DNA of 19,210 nucleotides from Sphingobium sp. (GTDB lineage: Bacteria > Pseudomonadota > Alphaproteobacteria > Sphingomonadales > Sphingomonadaceae): contig JASBTC010000018.1 in assembly GCA_030148625.1 (NCBI GenBank), positions 1-19,210 on the forward strand, given 5' to 3'. A program made the translations under genes and the position numbers. The notes beneath the pieces were generated by a model, which was not told the DNA's origin, did no database searches, and worked only from the letters and a program-made list of their open reading frames with translations. Position 1 is the first letter of the stretch, and each line of letters begins with the position of its first letter. Of this stretch, positions 7,316 to 14,321 are shown one piece after another.

Positions 7316-8257
7316 ATGCACGGCGATAATCTGATCCGGACCTGTTCCATCTGGCGCGCGCTCGAAGTGGTGGGCGACACACCGACCCTGCTGATCCTGG
7401 AAGCGGGATGGCTCGGTGCGCGGCGTTTCGACGTGCTGCGCCGGCGCACCGGCCTGCTGAAAGCATTGCTCAGCGATCGGCTGAAGCGGCTCGTCGAAGC
7501 CGGCATGCTCGAAAAGAAGCTCTACGAGACCAGTCCGCCGCGCCACGAATATGTGCTGACCCGCAAGGGCCGCGACGTCTATTGGACCTCACTGATGCTA
7601 CTGCGTTGGGAACAGCGCTGGGCCGACCGGGCAGGCAAGATCGGCGTGATCTTGACGCATAAGCCCTGCGGCAAGACCTTCGAGCCGACACCCGCCTGCG
7701 GCGCCTGCAACGAAACGATCGATGCGACCGTGGTCGACTGGAAACCCGGCCCCGGCGTGGGTCTGATGGCGCCGCTCTACAGCCGGCGGCGGCAGCAGCG
7801 CGACAGTTCGGAGGATGCGACGTCGCTGTTCGACGAGGCGGCGCGGATCATGGGCGATCGCTGGGCCAGCCTGATCATGCGGTCGATCTTCACCGGCATC
7901 AACCGCTTCGACGATATCCGCCGCGACACCGCGATCGCGACCAATATCCTGTCCGAACGCCTTGCCTGGCTCACCTCGATCGGCGCGATCCGCCAGGTCC
8001 AGTACGCCACCAGCCCGCCGCGCTACGAATATAAGCTGCGGCGCAAGGGTGTGGATTATTACCCGGCGCTGCTGATGCTGATGAAGTGGGGCGACACCTA
8101 TTATTGCTCGCCCGAAGGGCCGCCGCTGCTGCTGACGCACAAGGCGTGCGGCAAGCCGCTCGACCCGCAGGTGATCTGTTCCGAATGCCGCCTGCCGATC
8201 CGCCCCGACGAGGTGGAATTCGAGATCGTCGAAGGCGACGAACGCGACGCCGCCTGA
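7316..8257 (+). CDS. Tandem-fused HxlR-type winged-helix regulator with two HxxC-x9-CxxC motifs
   Basis: The 313-residue protein consists of two homologous halves offset by 160 residues. Each half has an HxlR-like winged helix (RFDVLRRRTGLLKALLSDRL and RFDDIRRDTAIATNILSERL, then TSPPR-x-EY as the wing). A C-terminal segment THK-x-CGK follows. Cysteines and histidine recur at identical spacing: His115, Cys118, Cys128, Cys131 and His275, Cys278, Cys288, Cys291, suggesting two zinc-ribbon-like sites. HxlR proteins are usually about 110-150 residues and act as dimers; here the dimer appears to be fused in one chain. The start at 7316 follows the MFS stop by 5 bases; an earlier in-frame ATG at 7271 would overlap the MFS gene by 40 bases. 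It is a likely local regulator of the three motif-bearing promoters. Confidence 0.85.
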   Translation: MHGDNLIRTCSIWRALEVVGDTPTLLILEAGWLGARRFDVLRRRTGLLKALLSDRLKRLVEAGMLEKKLYETSPPRHEYVLTRKGRDVYWTSLMLLRWEQRWADRAGKIGVILTHKPCGKTFEPTPACGACNETIDATVVDWKPGPGVGLMAPLYSRRRQQRDSSEDATSLFDEAARIMGDRWASLIMRSIFTGINRFDDIRRDTAIATNILSERLAWLTSIGAIRQVQYATSPPRYEYKLRRKGVDYYPALLMLMKWGDTYYCSPEGPPLLLTHKACGKPLDPQVICSECRLPIRPDEVEFEIVEGDERDAA

Positions 8258-8281
8258 CACGATTCATACTTTCATTATCAT
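8254..8281 (+). promoter_or_regulatory. Putative promoter of the SDR/SnoaL operon
   Basis: CTGACA at 8254-8259 and TATCAT at 8276-8281 are 16 bases apart. The -35 overlaps the end of the regulator gene. The -10 lies within the third copy of the shared motif. Transcription would start near 8288, giving a leader of about 30 bases before the GGGAGA ribosome binding site. Confidence 0.45.
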
Positions 8282-8284
8282 ACC
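8263..8284 (+). promoter_or_regulatory. Candidate operator, copy 3 of CTTTCAT-N4-ATAC motif
   Basis: This copy reads TTCATACTTTCATTATCATA followed by CC and shows a direct repeat of TCATAC about 14 bases apart. It covers the predicted -10 of the SDR/SnoaL operon. Direct repeats would suit a protein carrying two DNA-binding domains in one chain, such as the regulator encoded immediately upstream. Confidence 0.5.
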
Positions 8285-8319
8285 TACACCGCTAGCATCC
8301 CGTCAGGGAGAGCGATGCG

Positions 8320-9219
8320 ATGAACGACGACATCGGACGGGTTGTGATCGTGACGGGCGCCGGCAAGGGGCTGGGTGCCGCCTTCGCGCGCGCCTGGGGC
8401 CGAGAGGGCGCGCGCGTGGTCGTGAACAATCGCACACGCGCCGGCGAGCCGAGCTCGGCCGAAGCCGTGGCGGCGGAGATTCGCGCCGCCGGCGGTGACG
8501 CGGTCGCCGATACCCATGCGGTCGACGCGCCGGGCGCGGCGGACGCAATCCTGCGCGCCGCGCTCGACGCCTATGGCCGTGTCGACGCCGTTATCCTCAA
8601 TGCCGGGATCACCGGCCCCGCCGCCAAGCTCGGCGCGATGGAGGAGGCCGATCTTCGCACGGTGATGGAGATCAATTTCTTCGCGACGGCCGCGATGGCG
8701 CAGGCGGCGCTGCCGCATCTGGAGGCCAGCCCGGCCGGGCGGCTGCTGTTCGTGTCCTCCGCCGCCGGGCTGCACGGCGTACGCGGGCGATCGCCCTATG
8801 CCGCGTCCAAGGGTGCGGTGAACGCCTTCGCGCTAACCATCGCGGACGAGATGCGGCGCAGCACCGTCCGCACCAATGTGATCTGCCCCTATGCCGCCAC
8901 CGCGATGACGGTGGCCGATGGCGAGCCCAGCGATCCGCTGATGGCGCCCGACAATGCCGCCGCCATGGCGCTCTATCTGACGAGCGCCGCGTGCGACCTC
9001 AACGGCCAGATCCTGATGGCGGGCGGCCGGCGCTTCCGCCGCGCCCGCGTGATGGAGGCGCCGGGCGCAAGCGCGCCCGATACCGATCCCGCCTGGATCG
9101 CCGCCAACATCGCCACGATCGGCGACATGGCCGATGCGCGCGAATTCGTGGGCGCGGAAGCCGCCTTCGCCGATCTTTACGCCGATGCCCGGCGCGACAG
9201 TCAGAAAGGGAGAGCATGA
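8320..9219 (+). CDS. Short-chain dehydrogenase/reductase (MFE-2-like)
   Basis: This 299-residue NAD(P)(H)-dependent oxidoreductase has a classic SDR layout. TGAGKGLG near residues 11-18 binds cofactor, NAG lies in ILNAGI, the catalytic Ser is in FVSSAAG, and Tyr160 and Lys164 are in SPYAASK. The N-terminal half resembles the 3-hydroxyacyl-CoA dehydrogenase domain of peroxisomal multifunctional enzyme type 2, so a beta-hydroxyacyl-CoA or cyclic alcohol substrate is plausible. It is about 50 residues longer than a minimal SDR, with an extra C-terminal tail after LMAGGRRFRRA. GGGAGA upstream supports this start. A nearby ATG at 8315 hits a stop after one more codon. It overlaps the following SnoaL-like reading frame by 4 bases (ATGA, 9216-9219). 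Confidence 0.9.
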   Translation: MNDDIGRVVIVTGAGKGLGAAFARAWGREGARVVVNNRTRAGEPSSAEAVAAEIRAAGGDAVADTHAVDAPGAADAILRAALDAYGRVDAVILNAGITGPAAKLGAMEEADLRTVMEINFFATAAMAQAALPHLEASPAGRLLFVSSAAGLHGVRGRSPYAASKGAVNAFALTIADEMRRSTVRTNVICPYAATAMTVADGEPSDPLMAPDNAAAMALYLTSAACDLNGQILMAGGRRFRRARVMEAPGASAPDTDPAWIAANIATIGDMADAREFVGAEAAFADLYADARRDSQKGRA

Positions 9220-9763
9220 TGCGTTTGACGGTGGAGCAACTGCTCGATCGGCAGGAGATAGAGGATGTGCTGATCAGCTATGCGCGCGGCGCCGATCGCG
9301 GCGATGCCGATCTGATCGCCGCCGCCTATCATCCCGACGCGATCGAGGATCATGGCGGGGTCTTTGTCGGGCCGGCGAGCGACTATGTCGCGGTGATGCG
9401 CAAGACCTGCCGGGCGCGCCGCTAATGACGCATATCTGCACCAACATCACGATCGAGCTGGATGGCGATCACGCGCTCAGCGAATGCTATTTCCTCACCT
9501 TCTCGCGCCGCGACGGGGGCGAGGACAGTTATGACAGCCTGACCATGGCGCGCTGCGTCGACCGGTTCGAGCGGCGCGACGGCGCGTGGCGGATCGCGCA
9601 TCGCCGGCTTGCCTGGGAATGGAATCACGAGATGCCGGTGAACGAGACCTGGGGGCGCGGCATGATCATTCCCGACATGGTGAAGGCGGTGCGCGGCGCG
9701 AAGAAGCCCGACGACATCCTCTACGGCGAATGGACCCGGCAACGCGCAGGAGTAGCGGCATGA
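9216..9763 (+). pseudogene. SnoaL-like (NTF2-fold) protein, frameshifted
   Basis: Two frames together encode one SnoaL-like domain. The first (9216-9425) reads MMRLTVEQLLDRQEIEDVLI and ends KTCRARR-stop. The second frame carries LPGAPLMTHICTNITIELDG through to the stop at 9763. Restoring one base near 9404-9408 (ACCTG to ACCCTG) gives KTLPGAPLMTHICTN. It makes the GPA-to-ELDGD segment exactly 34 residues long, as in the intact paralogue at 10511. The restored protein would be 182 residues. The stop and a downstream ATG overlap as TAATG (9423-9427), so a separate C-terminal polypeptide of about 112 residues could in principle be made by re-initiation. A sequencing error is also possible. The family contains hydratases, isomerases and dehydratases; its role here is unknown. 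Confidence 0.85.
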
Positions 9764-10509
9764 ACATCGAGGGATGCACGGCGATCGTCACCGGCGGAAA
9801 TCGCGGGATCGGCGAAGGCTTTGTCGAGGAACTGATCGAACAGGGCGCCCGCCGCGTCTATGTCGCCGCCCGCGCGCTGGCCGATGCGGAAGCGGCCTGC
9901 GCGAAGGATCCCGAACGGCTGGTCCCGATCGCGCTGGACGTGACGCAAGAGGATCAGGTCGCGGCCGCCGCCGCGCACTGCCAGGATGTCGATCTGGTGA
10001 TCAACAATGCCGGCGCGTTCAACCGCATGACGCTGATGGACGCGCCCGACCTGAGCGCGATGCGGCAGGAGATCGAGACCAATTATCTCGGTCTCGTCGC
10101 CATGTGCCGCGCCTTCGCGCCGATATTGAAGGCGAATGGCGGCGGCGCGATCGTCAACGTGCTGTCCGCCGGCGGCATCATCGCGGTGCCCAGCATGGGC
10201 GGCTACAGTCCGTCCAAATTCGCGGCGCGCGCGGCGAGCGATTGCATCCGCGCCGAACTGGAACCGCAAGGCACGCATGTCGCGGCACTGATCGTCGGAT
10301 CGGTCGACACGCGCATGGCCAGCCACGTCACCTGGCAGGAGAAATCGACGCCGCGCGATATCGGCAAGGCCGGGCTGCTCGCGGTCAAGCACCGGATCGA
10401 CGAGCATGACACCGACCCCCATTCGGTTTCGGTGCGCGCCTTCCTGGCGCGCGATCCGCACACGATCAAGCGCTCGATGGTCAAGGCACTGCACGACGGG
10501 AGGCGCTGA
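9760..10509 (+). CDS. Short-chain dehydrogenase/reductase
   Basis: This 249-residue classical SDR has the cofactor motif TGGNRGIG near residues 10-17, NNAG in VDLVINNAGAF, catalytic Ser136 (VLSAGG), Tyr149 and Lys153 (YSPSKFA). It belongs to a different SDR branch from the gene at 8320, with no long tail, so the two probably act on different intermediates. Its ATG overlaps the stop of the frameshifted SnoaL-like gene (ATGA, 9760-9763), and CAGGAG lies eight bases upstream. It is followed after one base by the intact SnoaL-like gene, a repeated SDR-SnoaL pairing. The cytoplasmic redox step is inferred; the substrate is unknown. Confidence 0.92.
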   Translation: MNIEGCTAIVTGGNRGIGEGFVEELIEQGARRVYVAARALADAEAACAKDPERLVPIALDVTQEDQVAAAAAHCQDVDLVINNAGAFNRMTLMDAPDLSAMRQEIETNYLGLVAMCRAFAPILKANGGGAIVNVLSAGGIIAVPSMGGYSPSKFAARAASDCIRAELEPQGTHVAALIVGSVDTRMASHVTWQEKSTPRDIGKAGLLAVKHRIDEHDTDPHSVSVRAFLARDPHTIKRSMVKALHDGRR

Positions 10510-10510
10510 G

Positions 10511-11032
10511 ATGCACGCGAACACGATCGAAACCCTGCTCGCCAAGCAGGATATCCAGGACGTCATGGCGCGCTACGCCCGCGGCGTCGATCGCGCCGAC
10601 GGGCCGCTGCTCCATAGCTGCTATTGGGACGACGCGATCGAGGAACATGGCAGCAGCTATTCCGGCCCCGCCCGCCCCTATGTCGACGGCGCGGTGCAGC
10701 GGCTGATGAAGACGGGCACGATCTGCCACTATGTCTGCAACATGCATGTCGAGCTCGACGGCGATACTGCCTGGGTGGAAAGCTATCTGCTCACCTTCGC
10801 GCGCTTCCCCAAGGGCGAGGAGCCCTGGGATACGCTGACCGGCGGCCGCATCGTCGACAAGTTCGTCCGCCGCGACGGCGAATGGCGCATCCTCCACCGC
10901 AAGATGGCGTTCGACTGGAACCACGACATGCCCGCCAGCGAGGGCTGGTGCCTGGGCCTGTTCAAGCCCGATGATCCGCGCATGGTAATGGGCGAGAAGG
11001 GCAGCGGGGATCTGAGCTACACGCGGTTTTGA
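10511..11032 (+). CDS. SnoaL-like (NTF2-fold) protein, intact paralogue
   Basis: The 173-residue protein has the SnoaL-like domain seen in many small isomerases, dehydratases and non-catalytic partners. LLAKQDIQDVMARYARGVDR, the acidic/His cluster DDAIEEHG, and DGEWRILHRKMAFDWNHDMP match the paralogue at 9216-9763 along its whole length. GGGAGG lies 7 bases upstream of the ATG. It closes the SDR/SnoaL operon and is followed by an inverted repeat. As the only undamaged copy in the window it may cover any activity lost in the frameshifted neighbour. No signal peptide is present. Confidence 0.88.
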   Translation: MHANTIETLLAKQDIQDVMARYARGVDRADGPLLHSCYWDDAIEEHGSSYSGPARPYVDGAVQRLMKTGTICHYVCNMHVELDGDTAWVESYLLTFARFPKGEEPWDTLTGGRIVDKFVRRDGEWRILHRKMAFDWNHDMPASEGWCLGLFKPDDPRMVMGEKGSGDLSYTRF

Positions 11033-11045
11033 TTCACCTCTCATC

Positions 11046-11134
11046 GTCATGCTGAACTTGTTTCAGCATCCATGCCGCAATCCGCACCGTCGCATGGGTT
11101 TCAGCATGAACCCTGAAACAAGTTCAGGGTGACA
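11046..11134. repeat. Palindromic intergenic repeat pair (REP-like)
   Basis: Two inverted copies of a unit with core CTGAACTTGTTTCAG face each other (11051-11065, and its reverse complement at about 11112-11126). Both are followed by related GTCA/TGAC and CATG flanks. The unit is of a kind commonly scattered between genes in sphingomonads. It sits between the convergent SnoaL-like gene and the TonB receptor and may help end transcription of the SDR/SnoaL operon. Confidence 0.8.
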
Positions 11135-11135
11135 G

Positions 11136-11175
11136 TAGAGCAACAAGAAGGGCGGCAACCTCACGGTTACCGCCC
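11136..11175 (-). terminator. Rho-independent terminator of the TonB receptor gene
   Basis: On the minus strand GGGCGGTAACC, loop GTGA, GGTTGCCGCCC forms an 11-bp stem with one G-T pair (11150-11175). It is followed by TTCTTGTTG. It begins about 24 bases after the receptor stop codon. Confidence 0.8.
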
Positions 11176-11198
11176 TGTCAGTTTGGCCGAGGAGGGCC

Positions 11199-13517
11199 TT
11201 AGAACTTGATCGACACCTCTGCGCCATACTGACGCGGCGCGCCAAGGCGGCTCACCTCATCGCCGAAGAACGCGATGATATTGGTGCGATAGAGCGTGTT
11301 GGTGAGGTTGCGGCCCCAGAGCGAGAAGGTCCAGTCGCCGCGATTTGGGGTGATCGAGATGCGCGCGCCGAGCTGGCCATAGGGATCCTCGCGCTGCAGA
11401 TTGTCCGGCGCCCAGAACATCCTGCCCTGGCGGCTGTAATTGATGTTGGCGCGCAGGCCGCGTTCCCAGCTGCCCAGGTCGGTGACGAAATCGGCGCCGA
11501 CATTCCACTGATATTTGGGCGTGCGCTGGAGGAAATTGCCCGAATTGTCGTTGCCGAGCGAATCGATGAAATTGATATATTTCGTGTCGAGCAAAGTGAC
11601 GCCGCCATTGAGCGTCAGCCCGTCGGTGACCGCGAGCGTCGCTTCCATCTCGACGCCCTTGATCTTCGCATCCGCCGCATTGTCGGTGATGTTGCACAGG
11701 CAGGCGGCCGAGGTCTGGGTGACCTGCAGATTCTTGTAGCGCATCTTGAACGCGGCGATGTTGAGGCGGAAACGGCGATCGAACAAGTCGAGCTTGGCGC
11801 CGACCTCCCAGCTGTCGACGGTCTCGGGATCGTAGCTCGATTGCGCCGCGACCGCGTTCGCCGGATCGTCCTCGAACCCGCCGCCCTTATAGCCGGTGGC
11901 GAAGGTCAGGTAGAACAGCATGTTGCGATTGGGCTTGAACTCGGCGGTCACCTGCGGCGTCATTTCGCTCCAGGTATCGCGATAGGGCGTGGTGAAGCTC
12001 TGCCCTTCGCGGAACGTGCCCGCGAGCGGCGTCAGCGCGACGAGGTCCGTCGGATTGAACTTGTCGCCGCCCTCCACCGAGATGCCGGTGACGCGGCCCG
12101 ATTTCTTGTCCTTCGAATAACGGACGCCGCCGACGATGTGGAACATCTCGTTGAAGCGGTAGCCGAGCTGTCCGAAGATCGCATAGCTCTCGTTGGTCGC
12201 GCGATTGTCCCAATGGCTTTCACCCGACAATGTGGTGAGCGCGGGCAGCGGCACTTCCGCCCAGAATTTGTCGAGCTTGCTCACCTTGTCGTGCTGGTAA
12301 TAGGCGCCGATGATGTAATCGAAGCCGCTGTCCTCCACCTCCGGCGAGACCAGCCGGACCTCCTGGGTGAACTGGCGGATATGCTCGTCCTCATTCACCG
12401 GGAAAGTGAACAATGTCGGCGAAATCACGCCATAGCCATTGTCCGGTCCGATGCCGGTCTGGTCATAGACGTTGAACGCGTCGCCCTTGCGATAGCCGGT
12501 GATCGAGCTGATCGTGCCGATGCCGCCCAGTTCCTTGTCGAGCCGGAGCGAGAGACCCCATGCCTCGCGGTTGAGCTGTTGCGGCGTATCCGCCGCGTCG
12601 CCCTTGTAGCGCGGCCATTCGGGCAGGCTCTCACGCACGCCCAGCGGCTTGCCGCGGATCGTGCCGATCGCCGCACGGGCCGCGCTCCACGGGCCCGAGC
12701 CCGCCGCCGGCCCGTCAAGCGCGACGCTGTGGAAGCCGTTCGACTTGTCCTTGGTATAGTCGAACACCAGCCGCGCGGTGAAATCGCTGCCTTCGGGCGC
12801 CAGCTTGAGCTGTCCGCGCATCTGGAAGCTGTCCGCATTGTCGAGATCGACATCGTGCAGCAGATCGTGGTTGAAGCCGTCGCGATTGCGATACTGGAAC
12901 GACAGCCGCGCAGTGAGCGGGCCGGAGATGGTGCCGGTGATGTGGCCCCGCGCCAGCTTCTCGTTGTAATTGCCATAGGAGACAGCGATCGCACCGCCGG
13001 TCTCGGCCTCGGGCTGCGCGGTCAGGATATTGATCGCACCGCCGACGACGTTGCGGCCGAGCAGCACGCCCTGCGGCCCGCGCACCACTTCGACGCGGTC
13101 GATGTCGTACAGGTCGAAATTGAACAGGCCCGATCGCCCGACATAGACGTCATCGACGAAGATGCCGATCGACTGGTCGGCCGACGGACTGTCGAGCCGG
13201 GTATTGGTGATGCCGCGGATGTTGAATTCCTGGTCGATCGGCGTCAGCGCGGTGAAGGACAGCGACGTCGCCGAGCCGGCAAGATCCTCGAAGCTGAGCA
13301 CGCGCGCATTTTCGAGCGCTTCGCCGCCAAATGCCGAGATCGCAGCAGCCGTATCCTGCACCGTCGTTTCGCGGCGCTGCGCGGTGACGACGATATCTTC
13401 AAGCTGGGGGCCCGATGCCGCCTGTTCGGGAGCAGCCTGCGCCCATGCGGGCGAGCATGCCGAGGCCAGCCCCAGGGCGATTGCGAGATACGAAACGCGC
13501 GCACCAATGCCGTTCAT
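11199..13517 (-). CDS. TonB-dependent outer-membrane receptor
   Basis: This 772-residue protein starts with a Sec signal peptide ending SPAWA (about residue 26). A TonB-box-like EDIVVTAQRR follows at about 41-50. The plug domain includes FNIRGITNTR, DDVYVGRSG, IDRVEVVRGPQGVLLGRN and GGAINILTAQP. The C-terminal barrel ends in phenylalanine (GAEVSIKF). It fits the IVVTAQRR-type receptors abundant in sphingomonads, many of which lie beside catabolic genes and import large or poorly soluble organics using proton motive force through TonB-ExbBD. GGAGGG lies just before the ATG. It is transcribed toward the SDR/SnoaL operon with its own terminator. Import of the locus substrate is likely from context but unproven. 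No sigma/anti-sigma (FecI/FecR) genes are adjacent. Confidence 0.94.
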   Translation of the reverse strand: MNGIGARVSYLAIALGLASACSPAWAQAAPEQAASGPQLEDIVVTAQRRETTVQDTAAAISAFGGEALENARVLSFEDLAGSATSLSFTALTPIDQEFNIRGITNTRLDSPSADQSIGIFVDDVYVGRSGLFNFDLYDIDRVEVVRGPQGVLLGRNVVGGAINILTAQPEAETGGAIAVSYGNYNEKLARGHITGTISGPLTARLSFQYRNRDGFNHDLLHDVDLDNADSFQMRGQLKLAPEGSDFTARLVFDYTKDKSNGFHSVALDGPAAGSGPWSAARAAIGTIRGKPLGVRESLPEWPRYKGDAADTPQQLNREAWGLSLRLDKELGGIGTISSITGYRKGDAFNVYDQTGIGPDNGYGVISPTLFTFPVNEDEHIRQFTQEVRLVSPEVEDSGFDYIIGAYYQHDKVSKLDKFWAEVPLPALTTLSGESHWDNRATNESYAIFGQLGYRFNEMFHIVGGVRYSKDKKSGRVTGISVEGGDKFNPTDLVALTPLAGTFREGQSFTTPYRDTWSEMTPQVTAEFKPNRNMLFYLTFATGYKGGGFEDDPANAVAAQSSYDPETVDSWEVGAKLDLFDRRFRLNIAAFKMRYKNLQVTQTSAACLCNITDNAADAKIKGVEMEATLAVTDGLTLNGGVTLLDTKYINFIDSLGNDNSGNFLQRTPKYQWNVGADFVTDLGSWERGLRANINYSRQGRMFWAPDNLQREDPYGQLGARISITPNRGDWTFSLWGRNLTNTLYRTNIIAFFGDEVSRLGAPRQYGAEVSIKF

Positions 13518-13574
13518 GAAATCCCTCCCTTACCGACGCCGATCGAGCTTTGCCCGTCGGTCGTTTCGATGTGG

Positions 13575-13603
13575 AAGCTATGCCGATTAAGTCGGTTCGT
13601 CAA
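13575..13603 (-). promoter_or_regulatory. Putative promoter of the TonB receptor gene
   Basis: On the minus strand TTGACG (13598-13603) and TAGCTT (13575-13580) are 17 bases apart, 58 bases before the ATG. The -35 is good and the -10 is weak. The AACTTGC element overlaps its upstream side. Confidence 0.35.
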
Positions 13604-13611
13604 TGCAAGTT

Positions 13612-13625
13612 AGTGCGGTTGCACT
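13612..13625. promoter_or_regulatory. Small inverted repeat upstream of the TonB receptor
   Basis: AGTGC, four bases GGTT, GCACT form a perfect 5-base inverted repeat just upstream of the predicted -35 of the receptor gene. It could be a transcription-factor site; the short length allows chance. Confidence 0.25.
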
Positions 13626-13829
13626 TCACCCTGCGCGCGCCGCGTAAATTCGCGATCCGTCCATGCGGCGATCAAACCACCACTTTTGTTCGATATCATG
13701 CCGATTTCGAGCGGAGGCGCCGACCGATATGAACCGCATCGCGGCTAGAGCCCGAAGTGGATTTCGCAAGCGAACCCGTTTGGACGATGGGACATGGATA
13801 GCGAGACGATGGGACCGATCCATCGGCTC
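13626..13829. other. Gene-free border between catabolic locus and housekeeping genes
   Basis: Together with 13518-13625 this makes a stretch of about 310 bases without a convincing gene. Small open frames here lack ribosome binding sites or recognisable families. It contains a short hairpin, TTCGC-AA-GCGAA at 13763-13774, within a CTAGAG-flanked sequence that may be another dispersed repeat. The tadA 3' hairpin overlaps its right end. Confidence 0.5.
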
Positions 13830-13836
13830 CTATCGT
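13806..13836 (-). terminator. Possible 3' hairpin at the end of tadA
   Basis: On the minus strand an imperfect stem forms between ACGATAGGAGCCGAT and ATCGGTCCCATCGT, with one mismatch, one bulge and a two-base loop. It overlaps the tadA stop codon and has no T-run after it, so it may be an RNA-stabilising hairpin rather than a terminator. Confidence 0.3.
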
Positions 13837-14282
13837 CGCGCTTCGAAAAAGCCTCGCAACAGACCTGCCGCCTCGTTTTCGCCCAGGCCGGCATAGATTT
13901 CGGGGCGGTGATGACAGGTCGGCTGGTCGAAGACGCGTGCGCCATGCTCGACGCCGCCGCCCTTGGGATCCGATGCGGCATAATAGAGCCGGGCGATCCG
14001 CGCATGCGCGATGGCCCCGGCGCACATCGCGCAGGGCTCCAGCGTCACCCACAGATCGCATCCGGTCAGCCGCTCCTGCCCCAACGCCTCCGCCGCGCGG
14101 CGGATCGCGAGCAATTCGGCATGGGCAGTGGGATCGGGTCGCGTCCGCGTCTCGTTGGCGGCGCTGGCGATCAACCTGCCGTCGCGCATCACCACCGCGC
14201 CGATCGGCACTTCGCCATCGCGCGCCGCGGCCTTGGCCAGCGCAAGCGCCTGCTTCATGGGTTCGGGCAAGGGAAAGGCCAT
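13830..14282 (-). CDS. tadA: tRNA-specific adenosine deaminase
   Basis: The enzyme converts adenosine to inosine at wobble position 34 of tRNA-Arg(ACG), an essential step for decoding CGN codons. The 150-residue length is usual. The zinc-deaminase signature is complete: His54 and Glu56 in TAHAELLAIR supply the first zinc ligand and the proton shuttle. Cys84 and Cys87 in LEPCAMCAGAI supply the other ligands. AARDGEVPIGAVV is the typical N-terminal part, and HARIARLYYAASDPKGGG the usual C-terminal part. AAGGCGAGG lies upstream of the chosen ATG; an internal ATG at 14258 is possible. It acts in the cytoplasm and belongs to the housekeeping side of the window. Confidence 0.95.
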   Translation of the reverse strand: MAFPLPEPMKQALALAKAAARDGEVPIGAVVMRDGRLIASAANETRTRPDPTAHAELLAIRRAAEALGQERLTGCDLWVTLEPCAMCAGAIAHARIARLYYAASDPKGGGVEHGARVFDQPTCHHRPEIYAGLGENEAAGLLRGFFEARR

Positions 14283-14321
14283 CGCCTCGCCTTAAAGACT
14301 GATTCTTTCGGGAGGAAGCGG

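Noticed and set aside
8315..8323. ATG CGA TGA mini-frame just before the SDR start
   Set aside because: A start-stop of two codons is possible as a leader, but it overlaps the true ATG and is likely chance.
11841..13613. Long open frame (590 codons) antisense to the TonB receptor gene
   Set aside because: Arg/Asp/Ala-rich composition without any family motif; high GC makes long antisense frames common, and the receptor on the other strand is unmistakable.
13663..13896. Small plus-strand open frame in the gap before tadA
   Set aside because: No ribosome binding site, Arg/Ser-rich translation, and it runs into tadA antisense.
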